From NCBI RefSeq assembly GCF_015557635.1, contig NZ_JADNOP010000011.1, positions 1-64,000 on the forward strand: a stretch of 64,000 nucleotides of DNA. Reading direction: 5' to 3'. The DNA comes from Fusicatenibacter saccharivorans. Its GTDB lineage: Bacteria > Bacillota > Clostridia > Lachnospirales > Lachnospiraceae. The notes under the pieces are model-generated. The model had not been told where the DNA came from, made no database searches, and saw only the letters and a program-made list of their open reading frames with translations. The first letter of the stretch is position 1; every line of letters starts with the position of its first letter. Positions 51,665-59,942 of the stretch are shown in pieces. The position numbers and the translations under genes are program-made.

Positions 51665-52534
51665 TCAGAATTCGATCTCGCGCAGATATCTGTGCAGGGC
51701 ATCCTGCCAGGTCGGCAGTTTCTCGAATCCGTTCTCGGTCAGTTTCTCTTTGCTCATACGGCTGTTGGACGGACGTTTTGCTTTTGCCGGGTACTGGTCA
51801 GAGCTTACCGGTGATACACTTACTTTTCCGTAAGCCGGATCGATCTCAGCGGCCTGTTTGAAAATCTCGCAGGCGAACTCATACCAGGAGCAGAGTCCCT
51901 CGTTTGTTGCATGGTAGCGGCCGTAGTTCTCTTTCTCTGCCATGTCGACAAGCAGGCGGGACAGGTCGTAGGTGTAGGTCGGGCTTCCTACCTGATCATC
52001 TACAACAGTCAGATGATCGTGTGTCTTTCCAAGATTCAGCATGGTCTTGATGAAGTTCTTTCCGTTCACGCCGAATACCCATGCGATGCGGACGATGTAG
52101 AATTTTTTCACCCATTTCTCTACCGCGAGCTCTCCCTCGTATTTCGTCTGGCCGTATACGTTCAGCGGATGACGCTCATCATCCGGCTCCCACGGGCGGG
52201 TACCCTGGCCGTCGAATACGTAGTCGGTGGAGATGTAGATCATTTTGCAGTCAAGGTCATGGCAGACTTTTGCGATGTTCTCGGTTCCGACTGCATTGAC
52301 CTGATGTACTTTTTCTTTTTTGTCATCATCCTCAGCAAGGTCTACAGCGGTCCATGCTGCACAGTGGATTACGACATCCGGGTTTGCTTCGGTAATGACT
52401 TTTCTTACGCTTTCTGCATCGGTGATATCCATTTCTTCAATATCAACGCCGATTCCTTCATGACCGCGTTTTGCAAGTTCATTCATGACGTCATGGCCGA
52501 GCTGGCCTTTTACACCTGTTACAAATACTCTCAT
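51665..52534 (-). CDS. rfbD: dTDP-4-dehydrorhamnose reductase
   Basis: A 289-residue NAD(P)H reductase for the last step of dTDP-L-rhamnose synthesis. The Rossmann start is VTGVKGQLGHDVMNELAKRG, with YxxxK as Y129-GQTKYEGE (YGQTK). STDYVFDG and ARPxxSRM-like KRPSNSRMSKEKL are typical. Rhamnose goes to cell-wall polysaccharide. Two genes of the pathway (rfbA, rfbD) are here; rfbB and rfbC are not in the window. Confidence 0.95.
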   Translation of the reverse strand: MRVFVTGVKGQLGHDVMNELAKRGHEGIGVDIEEMDITDAESVRKVITEANPDVVIHCAAWTAVDLAEDDDKKEKVHQVNAVGTENIAKVCHDLDCKMIYISTDYVFDGQGTRPWEPDDERHPLNVYGQTKYEGELAVEKWVKKFYIVRIAWVFGVNGKNFIKTMLNLGKTHDHLTVVDDQVGSPTYTYDLSRLLVDMAEKENYGRYHATNEGLCSWYEFACEIFKQAAEIDPAYGKVSVSPVSSDQYPAKAKRPSNSRMSKEKLTENGFEKLPTWQDALHRYLREIEF

Positions 52535-52661
52535 AATGGTTCTCCTTTTTTCTGATTTTGTTATCGTTATGTTTTGTCTGTCTCTTGTTTTTCAGTCTGA
52601 TTTTCTGTTTGTACCATGAGTATAAAGGATGACGTTATGTCATGGTCAAGCACTTTTTTCA

Positions 52662-52696
52662 AAAACTGCCCCGGATTTTTCTTCCGGGGCAGTTTT
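52662..52696 (-). terminator. Terminator between rfbA and rfbD
   Basis: A perfect 14-bp stem AAAACTGCCCCGGA/TCCGGGGCAGTTTT (52662-52675 with 52683-52696), 18 bases past the rfbA stop, so the two rfb genes are probably separate transcripts. Confidence 0.85.
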
Positions 52697-52714
52697 CTTC
52701 AACGCTGTTCGCTT

Positions 52715-53605
52715 TTATTTGTCGATATATTTTCCGTTCATCACATCCATCAGATACTGGCCGTACTGGTTTTTCTTCAGCGGCTCGATGTCGGTCAGAA
52801 GCTGGTCTTTGCCGATCCAGCCGTTCAGGTAACCGATCTCCTCGAGGCACGCAATCTTGCGGTGCTGATGCGTCTCGATGGTTTTTACGAAGTTGGTTGC
52901 CTCTACCAGACTCTCATGTGTACCGGTATCCAGCCAGGTAAAGCCCTGTCCAAGAAGCTCAACGTTCAGGCTGCCGTCTTCCAGATAGATCCGGTTCAGG
53001 TCGGTGATCTCAAGTTCTCCGCGCGGTGACGGTTTCAGGTTCTTTGCATACTCTACGACTTTGTTGTCATAGAAGTACAGACCTGTAACACAATAGTTTG
53101 ATTTCGGTTTCTCCGGTTTCTCTTCGATGGAGATGGCTTTTCCCTCGGAGTCAAATTCTACGATCCCGAAACGCTCCGGATCATCTACATAATAGCCGAA
53201 TACGGTTGCGCCTTTTCCGGTCTCAGCGTTTTCTACTGCTGCTTTCAGGCGTTTGTTCAGACCGTGTCCGAAGAAGATGTTGTCGCCGAGCACCATGGCA
53301 ACGGAATCATCCCCGATGAACTCCTCGCCGATGATGAAGGCCTGTGCCAGTCCGTCCGGGCTTGGCTGTACCTTGTAGGAAAGCTGTACACCGAACTGAT
53401 GGCCGTCACCGAGCAGTGCCTCGAAACGCGGGGTGTCCTGCGGGGTGGAGATGATCAGGATGTCGCGGATGCCTGCATTCATAAGAACAGACAGCGGATA
53501 ATAGATCATCGGCTTGTCATAGATCGGGAGAAGCTGTTTCGATGTTACCATAGTTAACGGATAAAGACGTGTGCCGGAACCTCCGGCAAGTACGATACCT
53601 TTCAT
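52715..53605 (-). CDS. rfbA: Glucose-1-phosphate thymidylyltransferase
   Basis: A 296-residue nucleotidyltransferase making dTDP-glucose from dTTP and glucose-1-phosphate. The nucleotide-binding start is [13 protein letters not shown], with Lys in [19 protein letters not shown] and VLGDNIFFG. It is the first step of dTDP-rhamnose synthesis. It has its own promoter at 53640-53669. Confidence 0.97.
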   Translation of the reverse strand: MKGIVLAGGSGTRLYPLTMVTSKQLLPIYDKPMIYYPLSVLMNAGIRDILIISTPQDTPRFEALLGDGHQFGVQLSYKVQPSPDGLAQAFIIGEEFIGDDSVAMVLGDNIFFGHGLNKRLKAAVENAETGKGATVFGYYVDDPERFGIVEFDSEGKAISIEEKPEKPKSNYCVTGLYFYDNKVVEYAKNLKPSPRGELEITDLNRIYLEDGSLNVELLGQGFTWLDTGTHESLVEATNFVKTIETHQHRKIACLEEIGYLNGWIGKDQLLTDIEPLKKNQYGQYLMDVMNGKYIDK

Positions 53606-53639
53606 AATTCGTTACTCCTTTTTCGTATATGATACCTCT

Positions 53640-53669
53640 AGTATAACCTCATTCCCGGAAACGCGTCAA
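53640..53669 (-). promoter_or_regulatory. Promoter of rfbA
   Basis: TTGACG (53664-53669), 18 bases and TATACT (53640-53645) on the minus strand, 35 bases before rfbA. Confidence 0.65.
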
Positions 53670-53688
53670 CCCGTATCGTAACGTAACC

Positions 53689-53842
53689 GTTACTGTTCAC
53701 TCAGCAGTGAAACACTTGCTGTTTCGCTGCGTAAGAACATGTTTCAGGTGTGAGCAACCCTCCTTTTGCGAAGCAAAACTTTAAATGAGGGTTGCGAATG
53801 TTACAGTTCGCTGGGCACCAGTGAACTGTAACACGTAACGGT
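53689..53842. repeat. Palindrome array between rfbA and the CLC gene
   Basis: Three kinds of pairing are stacked: GCAACCCTC/GAGGGTTGC (53754-53762 with 53787-53795) with inner TTTTGC/GCAAAA; TTACAGTTC-CTGG/CCAG-GAACTGTAA (53801-53831); and an outer GTTACTGTTCAC (53689-53700) with GTGAACTGTAAC (53821-53832) at one mismatch. The same GTTAC/GTTCAC units recur in both orientations, as in extragenic repeat families. Confidence 0.6.
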
Positions 53843-53870
53843 GTGTGATAACTTTGTGACGTTTCTGTTA

Positions 53871-55094
53871 TCAGCAGCTGTATTTCGTCAGTTTCTGGCG
53901 GGAATAGATCGAGCTGTTGCGGTTGAATACGTAGGCCGCGGTGCAGACAATAAAGAAATATGGCAGATAATCGTAGCCAAAAATCTCGCCGCCGATGAAA
54001 ATAGCCGCCAGTAAGGTATTGGTTCCGCCGCCGAAAACCGCCGCATAGCCAAGCGCCGCGGAAAGCTCCACCGGAATACCGAACAGATTGCCAAGGACTG
54101 CTCCCAGGGTTGCTCCGATGGTAAACAGCGGTGTTACCTCGCCGCCCTGAAACCCGGCGGACAGCGTCAGAATTGTCAGGATAAATTTCAGCGCCCAGTC
54201 ATATGCATATACCTTTTCCCCATGAAATACCGCTTCCACCAGATTCGTTCCAAAGCCGCAATACCGTCCGCGGTACAGAAGCAGGAACAGAATGCTAAGG
54301 ATAACACCGATGGAGAAAACACGCACCAGCGGATTTTTGATTTTTTCGCCGAGATATTTTTTCGTGTGCTTTAAGCACCAGGCGAAGAGGCCGCCTGTGA
54401 TTCCAAAAATAATACCAAGTGTAATCAGACGCACCAGCAGGAACGGTGTCAGGCTTTCGCTGATGTGGACAGCCAGATTTTCTTTGCGGATTCCAAGCAG
54501 GGAAGCTACAGCGCTCGCAGAGAAAGATGCGGTAAACGCCGGAAGCAGTGCCTCGTACCGCATTTCACCCGCAGCGAGCACCTCTACCGCGAAGATCACA
54601 GCTGCAATCGGCGTTCCGAACATGCCCGCAAAGCCGGCGGCCATACCGGTTACCAGAAAGATACCGGGCGCGTTTTTAAACGGTAATTTTTTGCCGGCAA
54701 AATAGGAAAACACAGCACCGATCTGAACGGCAACGCCCTCGCGGCCGGCGCTTCCACCGAACAGATGCGTCAACGCCGTTGAGAGCATTGCCAGCGGAAT
54801 CATGCAAAGCGGAAGCTCTGTCTCCTCCTCATACGCTACATCAAAAATCAGACTCATGCCTCCTTTTCCCCTGCCACCGAATTTCTGATTGACTGCCACG
54901 ATCACAAGACCTGCCATAGCGAGAAACGGCAGACACCAGAAAAGATGTGCCACGCGAATAGCCGTGACTTTCAAAAGCAGACGGCAGAACAGCGCCTCAA
55001 TCAGACCGACTGCCGCACCGAGCGGAACGCCGGTCACACCGAGCAGCAGCAGGGCGCCGTAGGTGCGAAGGGATTTCTTCAGTTCTTCTTTCAT
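53871..55094 (-). CDS. CLC-family anion channel/antiporter, fluoride-type motif
   Basis: A 407-residue polytopic protein of the CLC family. The second anion-site motif reads GREGV (SAGREGVAVQIGA, about 117-121) rather than GKEGP, the variant known from fluoride-exporting CLC-F proteins. GFQGGEVTPLFTIGATLG and FGGGTNTLLAAIFIGGE are also present. The first motif (GSGIP in chloride CLCs) is GRGKGG. A fluoride role is therefore likely but not proved, and no fluoride riboswitch was recognised upstream. AAAGGAGAG precedes ATG 55094; an extra 12 residues to 55130 lack support. Confidence 0.85.
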   Translation of the reverse strand: MKEELKKSLRTYGALLLLGVTGVPLGAAVGLIEALFCRLLLKVTAIRVAHLFWCLPFLAMAGLVIVAVNQKFGGRGKGGMSLIFDVAYEEETELPLCMIPLAMLSTALTHLFGGSAGREGVAVQIGAVFSYFAGKKLPFKNAPGIFLVTGMAAGFAGMFGTPIAAVIFAVEVLAAGEMRYEALLPAFTASFSASAVASLLGIRKENLAVHISESLTPFLLVRLITLGIIFGITGGLFAWCLKHTKKYLGEKIKNPLVRVFSIGVILSILFLLLYRGRYCGFGTNLVEAVFHGEKVYAYDWALKFILTILTLSAGFQGGEVTPLFTIGATLGAVLGNLFGIPVELSAALGYAAVFGGGTNTLLAAIFIGGEIFGYDYLPYFFIVCTAAYVFNRNSSIYSRQKLTKYSC

Positions 55095-55131
55095 TCTCTT
55101 TCTCTCCTTTTCGAATTCTGCTGTTATCATA

Positions 55132-55413
55132 TCACGAAGCGGACAGATTGTGAACTATGGATACCTTTTCCTCCATACTCTTTGCCAGTGCGTCGGCAAA
55201 TTTTTCCTGCATCCGGATTGCTTCTGTCATCTCCTGCTCCGTAAACTGCGCCGCAGCTTCCTCCTCGGACTGAAACAGCGGAAGAACCAGCTCTCTCGCA
55301 TACTGTTTTCCCGTTTCAGTCAGACTGATGATTTTTTCCCGCCGGTTTGCCGGATTGACTTCCATTTCGATATATCCTGTTTTCGTTTTTAGTCCGTTTT
55401 CGTACTTTTTGTT
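55132..55413 (-). pseudogene. Remnant of a MarR-family regulator
   Basis: The wing and C-terminal dimerisation helices of a MarR-type protein remain (TGYIEMEVNPANRREKIISL, TETGKQYARE, AAAQFTEQEM). The N-terminal half with the recognition helix is gone: upstream lies an A-rich segment with in-frame stop codons. No ribosome site precedes the only ATG. It ends next to the CLC gene, which it may once have regulated. Confidence 0.65.
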
Positions 55414-55532
55414 TTAGTGTTTTTTTCTTCCTTTGTCAAGATTTCCAAAAGCCTCTTTTTTCCGTATATTTTCCGGCATTTTTCAAATACTAGCAACTGT
55501 CCAGACACTGTTAGGGAAAGGAGATTTTGAAG

Positions 55533-55961
55533 ATGAGAAAAATCAGAAGAGTGTATATGACGCTGGCATTGGCGGTATTACTGGCCGGGATGACGGCCTG
55601 TGGAAACAACACCACGAATGACACCGGAAATGGCAATACCAACACGGAGAGCGACATGGGACAGACGGATAACAGAAACGATGTCCATACGACAGAGATG
55701 CCGTCAAACGACAATGTAAATGATGTGACGGAGGGCACCGATGGGAATGCCAACGGTACGAACGGTACAAATACCGGGGATAGAAATACCCTTGGAGATG
55801 ATGTCGGCGACGCCGCTGAAGATGTGACCCGTGGTGTCGGTGAGGGCGTTGAGGATGTCGGCCGCGCGGTGGACGATGTGGTAAGCGGCGGCGACAATGA
55901 GACGCAGAATCCGCAGGAAAACGGAGCAACTACACAGAATGGAGCGGGGATGGCACAGTAA
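55533..55961 (+). CDS. Asn/Thr/Asp-rich lipoprotein of unknown function
   Basis: A 142-residue predicted lipoprotein. A signal peptide with a basic start (MRKIRRVY), a hydrophobic core and lipobox GMTAC (Cys23) is followed by a low-complexity Asn/Thr/Gly/Asp-rich linker and a repeated amphipathic segment DVGDAAEDVTRGVGEG/VEDVGRAVDDVVSGG. Similar tails occur in Firmicute surface lipoproteins without known function. AAGGAG supports ATG 55533; the TTG two codons earlier is too close. Isolated on the plus strand with its own terminator. Confidence 0.8.
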   Translation: MRKIRRVYMTLALAVLLAGMTACGNNTTNDTGNGNTNTESDMGQTDNRNDVHTTEMPSNDNVNDVTEGTDGNANGTNGTNTGDRNTLGDDVGDAAEDVTRGVGEGVEDVGRAVDDVVSGGDNETQNPQENGATTQNGAGMAQ

Positions 55962-55990
55962 ATATGCACTTCTGCTGCTCCCGTATCTAA

Positions 55991-56040
55991 AAAACTTCCC
56001 TTGGCGAACGATATATGCAGGTTCGCCGGGAAGTTTTTTT
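55991..56040 (+). terminator. Terminator of the lipoprotein gene
   Basis: AAACTTCCC and GGCGAAC pair with GTTCGCC and GGGAAGTTT (55992-56009 with 56021-56036), followed by T. Convergent with the next gene, whose transcript may also use it. Confidence 0.88.
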
Positions 56041-56092
56041 ACTGCCAGGCACATCAGCACCTGGTTTGATCCGTCAATTTTGATTTTTTCTT

Positions 56093-56737
56093 TTACAGAT
56101 CGCATCTGAATTTTCTGCCCTTTGCGCCAAGAATGCTGGCCATCTGATCGCCCCACGCTGCACGCTCTGCATAAATATCAACCCGTTCCAGATCTCCGCT
56201 CCGGTCCACAAAGGCAGGGAACAGGAATCCACAGATAGGATTTCCCGGCTCGTATTCTCCAACCAGCGGGCAGACAGCGCAGATCAGATAGGGGAACATC
56301 TCCTCGGATTCCCCCAGGCGCTCTTTATCGGAAGCCTTTGCAGGAATATCATACCGGTCATAAAACATGTAAATGGCATAAGCCCCGTGAATCTGCAATC
56401 CTTCGATCAGGATATCATAGAACGTTTCCAACAGCGCATCGTTCTTCAGTCCGCATTCCCGCAGCGCCATCAGCATCTGCCAGATACTGCCCGGCCCCTG
56501 GGATGTTTCCGGAAAACGGTATTCCCGCAGCTTCTCATTCGATTCCGCAAACGGAATTTTCTTGGCAATCGCCAGATTCCTGGCCTTTTCCGAACCGGAC
56601 AGTTTCAGAAAATGAATGTTGAAACTGCCGTCATACTCCCCATCCGAATCCGTATAGCAACCCGCCATCCGCACAAACGAAGTCCGCGCCGGCGTCATCC
56701 TCCTCGTCAGCTCCAGCATGTCTTCCCGATTAATCAT
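56093..56737 (-). CDS. DUF4317-like protein, short form
   Basis: A 214-residue cytoplasmic protein. The start (MINREDMLELTRRMTP...SFVRMAGCYTDSDGE) and the segment LLETFYDILIEGLQIHGAYAIYMFYDRYDIP resemble DUF4317 proteins of Clostridia, which as I recall are about twice as long. It ends with PICGFLFPAFVDRSGDLERVDIY. GGAGG precedes ATG 56737. Function unknown, and whether it is a shortened paralogue or a natural short form is unclear. Confidence 0.65.
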   Translation of the reverse strand: MINREDMLELTRRMTPARTSFVRMAGCYTDSDGEYDGSFNIHFLKLSGSEKARNLAIAKKIPFAESNEKLREYRFPETSQGPGSIWQMLMALRECGLKNDALLETFYDILIEGLQIHGAYAIYMFYDRYDIPAKASDKERLGESEEMFPYLICAVCPLVGEYEPGNPICGFLFPAFVDRSGDLERVDIYAERAAWGDQMASILGAKGRKFRCDL

Positions 56738-56940
56738 ACATTCCCTCCGACAGTAAAGATATTCGAAACTCTCTGCCTTTGATCTTATCATAACATGCTT
56801 TTTCTGTCAGCAGGTTTTTAAATTGCGTTCTTTCTCTCCATCTGATAAAATCGAAACAGTATCTCGCATTTTATAATTTTGATATAGAGAGATGTTGGGA
56901 CAAAACACCTTTTGACTCAATATCACAGAAAGGACGACAC

Positions 56941-57858
56941 ATGAAATTAGCAGTAATCAGTGATCTTCACGGGAATTATTATGCGCTCGCAAAGGTGCTG
57001 GCATTTCTTCGCAGTCAGGAGATCGACGGTATCATCGGGCTGGGAGATTTTGTAACAGACGGGCCTTTTCCGCAACGGATGATGAGAGTGCTTCGCGAAA
57101 TGCAGGAGGAGTTTCCCTGCTATCTGGTGCGGGGAAACAGGGAAGAATATCTGCTGGAAAATATCCGGCATCCGCAGAACTGGAAGGCAGGTTCCTCGAC
57201 AAGCGGACTTTTGGATTATACGTTTCGGAATCTTACCGGACAGGATCTGGAATTTTTCGAACATCTGCCGACAGACGGTGTTCTGGTCGGAAAAATAAAT
57301 GAATCAGGCCGGCTGATTCCTGTTTTTGTTCCGCAGGAAGAAATCACACCGGATACCTGCCGCGAATCTCTCTTCCCGGCACTTCGTCTCTGTCACGGCG
57401 CGCCCGGAGAACTCCGTGGGAATTTCGGTCTGCATCCGGAGCTTTTGCTGTCCCATCTGAAAAATCTCGATGCCGCAATCCTGCTCGGCGGGCACAGCCA
57501 CAAGCAGGAGCAAAGAGAATATGCCGAAAAAACATACCTGAATCCCGGTTCCCTTGGGCTTGCGCTTGATGGAGTCGGCGGCCATGCCCATTTCGCGATT
57601 CTGACGCTGGAAAACAGCACATGGCAGATCGAATGTTTTCAGATTCCCTACGATCTCGAAGGCTACCTCGCCGAATTCGACCGCGCCGGGCTGGAAACGC
57701 ATGGCAGTGTCCTTGCCCGTTCCTTAAAACGGACATTGACCTGCGGCGTGAATTATTTTTATCTCACCGTAAAACGAGTGCGTGAACTCGCCGATGCACT
57801 GGCACTGACCGATCTGGACGAAGAGGTCTGGAAAAAGGCGGAACAGGAACTGAAATAA
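56941..57858 (+). CDS. Calcineurin-like metallophosphoesterase
   Basis: A 305-residue cytoplasmic phosphoesterase of the YfcE/MJ0936-like group. Metal ligands are D8 and H10 (VISDLHGN), the Asp of GLGDFVTDGP, the Asn and Arg of VRGNREEY, the His in RLCHGAPGE and GGHSHKQE. A C-terminal 90-residue helical extension follows the catalytic domain. Substrate unknown; relatives cleave cyclic or nucleotide phosphodiesters. AAAGGACG precedes ATG 56941. Confidence 0.88.
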   Translation: MKLAVISDLHGNYYALAKVLAFLRSQEIDGIIGLGDFVTDGPFPQRMMRVLREMQEEFPCYLVRGNREEYLLENIRHPQNWKAGSSTSGLLDYTFRNLTGQDLEFFEHLPTDGVLVGKINESGRLIPVFVPQEEITPDTCRESLFPALRLCHGAPGELRGNFGLHPELLLSHLKNLDAAILLGGHSHKQEQREYAEKTYLNPGSLGLALDGVGGHAHFAILTLENSTWQIECFQIPYDLEGYLAEFDRAGLETHGSVLARSLKRTLTCGVNYFYLTVKRVRELADALALTDLDEEVWKKAEQELK

Positions 57859-57871
57859 CCGTCCATTCAAA

Positions 57872-57909
57872 AGACGGCAGGCTGTGTACTCACACACAGC
57901 CTGCCGTCT
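57872..57909. terminator. Convergent terminator between the phosphoesterase and GH42 genes
   Basis: A perfect 15-bp stem AGACGGCAGGCTGTG/CACAGCCTGCCGTCT (57872-57886 with 57895-57909), between a plus- and a minus-strand gene. Confidence 0.9.
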
Positions 57910-57927
57910 GTTTCTATTCCCTAACTT

Positions 57928-59922
57928 CTATTTTTCTTTTCGAAACACAACCGTCTCAAATCTTCTGACCACTCCATCATACTCTCCCGTCATCGGCTGG
58001 TATGTTTCCGTATCCATCGGAAATGCAGCCGGTTCAGCTCCGTAGTTCTGTACAAACAGATACTTGTATTTCTCATCCTCCCTTGTTGCAACATCGAGCC
58101 CTTCCGGGATTTCGGCTGCCGCGCGTTCCAGGCCTTTTTCTTCTGCCAATTTCCGGCAGAAGTCATCGTAAAATGCCTGTTCAAAATCTGCGCAGACATA
58201 ATACGCCTCGCCCTCTCCAAATACATTTTTCGTCAGTGCCGGATATCCCGCATAGAAATCGTCACGGTATGCCAGCAGCGTTTCGGCACCGTTCGTTTTT
58301 ACCAGGTCGCAGAAATTTCGGATTTCATATGTCTTTCCTTCTCCCACACCCGCATTCACATCCTGATCATACAATGCGTCCAGCTCGGTGCTCCGCAGGC
58401 CGAATACATCCATCAGTCCGTGCGGGGTTCCGCCGAGGAAACAGAGGTCGTTTTCATCCACAACTCCCGACCAGTATGTCATCACAAAGGTGCCGCCGTC
58501 TGCCACGAAATTCCGGATTTTTTCCTCAATTCCGGCCCGAAACAGATACAGCATCGGTGCAAAGACAATCCGGTAGCCGGAAAGACTCTCCTCCATATCA
58601 AGGAAATCCACATTCACACCCAGTTTCCGAAGACCGCCATATACTTTCTTCACGGTATTCATGTAATGCAGTCCCATATTCCGTGGTCCCTGCGCATCCT
58701 CCATGGCCCAGCGGCTTTCGCAGTCATGCAAAATTGCAGCCTGTGCCTTCGTCGTGCTTCCCGCAATCTGCGCCAGATCCAAAAGCGCCTCGCCCGTCTC
58801 TGTCACCTCACGGAACACGCGCGTATCCTTTCCGCCGTAGTGGTCAATGACCGCCCCGTGGAACTTCTCGCTCGCACCGCGGCTCTGGCGGATCTGGAAA
58901 TACTGGACACTGTCGGAACCATGCGCCACTGCCTGCAGCGATGCCGCCTTTAAAAGCCCAGGCCGTTTCAGCTTGCTGACACTCTGCCAGTTCGTGCTTG
59001 TCGGGCAGGACTCCATCAGAAGGAACGGTTTTTTCATCAAACTCCGCATAAAATCGTGCTGCAGTGCCGCATCAAGCGCAGTCACCTCTTCTGCTTCCTT
59101 GTGCCAGGTCGGATAATTATCCCATGACACCACATCAATCAGATCCTTGAACTTATGATAATTCAGTCCCTGGAAATCATACATCATGTTGATTGTCACC
59201 GGAAGTTCGGAACCGCCCGCGCGGATCGCTGCTTTTTCCCAGGCAACAAAGTCTGCTGTCTGATCTGTCACAAACCGTTTCCAGTCAAGATTCAGTCCGT
59301 GAAGCCCCATCTCACCCTTTGGGGACGGACTCTCAATCTGCTCAAAATTCTGATACGAATGGCTCCAGAACGTTGTATTCCACGACATATTCAATGCATC
59401 AATCGTCTCATATTTTTTCTTCAGCCACCCCTGAAATGCCTTCTGGCAGAGCGGGCAATGGCATTCTCCACTCAGTTCATTCGAAATGTGCCACATTTTT
59501 ACCGCCGGGTGCTTTCCAAACTTCTCGCTCAGCAGGCGATCAATTTTCCCCACCTTTTCCCGGTAAACCGGCGAAGTATAACAGTGATTATGGCGTCCGC
59601 CGAACAGATTTTTCGTGCGGTCCGCGTTTACGCGCAGTACCTCCGGGTATTTGTCTGCAAGCCACTTCGGGCGTGCTGCAGACGGTGTCGAGAGAATTAC
59701 TGAAATCTCATTCTTATACAGCTGATCCATGATCTTTTCCAGCCATTCCAGGTGGTATACACCCTCCTCCGGCTCGAGCACAGACCAGGAAAAGACACCA
59801 AGCGTCACCTCGTTGATATGCGCCTCCTTCATATATTCGATATCCTGCTCCAGAATTTCCGGCATCGCAAGCCACTGCTCCGGGTTATAATCCCCTCCAT
59901 AGATAAATCCACTCTGGTTCAT
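57928..59922 (-). CDS. GH42 beta-galactosidase
   Basis: A 664-residue glycoside hydrolase family 42 enzyme acting on beta-galactosides such as galacto-oligosaccharides. Acid/base E149 (WHISNELSG) and nucleophile E304 (LLMESCPTSTNW) are present, and Cys114, Cys154, Cys156 and Cys159 form the family's zinc site. Domains in order: TIM barrel (1-385), glutamine-amidotransferase-like trimerisation domain (about 390-595) and a small beta domain. No signal peptide. AAAGGA supports ATG 59922; an ATG at 59946 overlaps the GH35 stop. Last gene of the galactan operon. Confidence 0.95.
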   Translation of the reverse strand: MNQSGFIYGGDYNPEQWLAMPEILEQDIEYMKEAHINEVTLGVFSWSVLEPEEGVYHLEWLEKIMDQLYKNEISVILSTPSAARPKWLADKYPEVLRVNADRTKNLFGGRHNHCYTSPVYREKVGKIDRLLSEKFGKHPAVKMWHISNELSGECHCPLCQKAFQGWLKKKYETIDALNMSWNTTFWSHSYQNFEQIESPSPKGEMGLHGLNLDWKRFVTDQTADFVAWEKAAIRAGGSELPVTINMMYDFQGLNYHKFKDLIDVVSWDNYPTWHKEAEEVTALDAALQHDFMRSLMKKPFLLMESCPTSTNWQSVSKLKRPGLLKAASLQAVAHGSDSVQYFQIRQSRGASEKFHGAVIDHYGGKDTRVFREVTETGEALLDLAQIAGSTTKAQAAILHDCESRWAMEDAQGPRNMGLHYMNTVKKVYGGLRKLGVNVDFLDMEESLSGYRIVFAPMLYLFRAGIEEKIRNFVADGGTFVMTYWSGVVDENDLCFLGGTPHGLMDVFGLRSTELDALYDQDVNAGVGEGKTYEIRNFCDLVKTNGAETLLAYRDDFYAGYPALTKNVFGEGEAYYVCADFEQAFYDDFCRKLAEEKGLERAAAEIPEGLDVATREDEKYKYLFVQNYGAEPAAFPMDTETYQPMTGEYDGVVRRFETVVFRKEK

Positions 59923-59942
59923 GTTCGTTTTCCTTTCTCTGT

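Noticed and set aside
53689-53842. CRISPR-like repeats
   Set aside because: Units are inverted rather than direct, spacing is irregular and there are no cas genes in the window.
55131-55532. Fluoride riboswitch upstream of the CLC gene
   Set aside because: I could not find the conserved GGCGATG...CTGATG arrangement on the minus strand.
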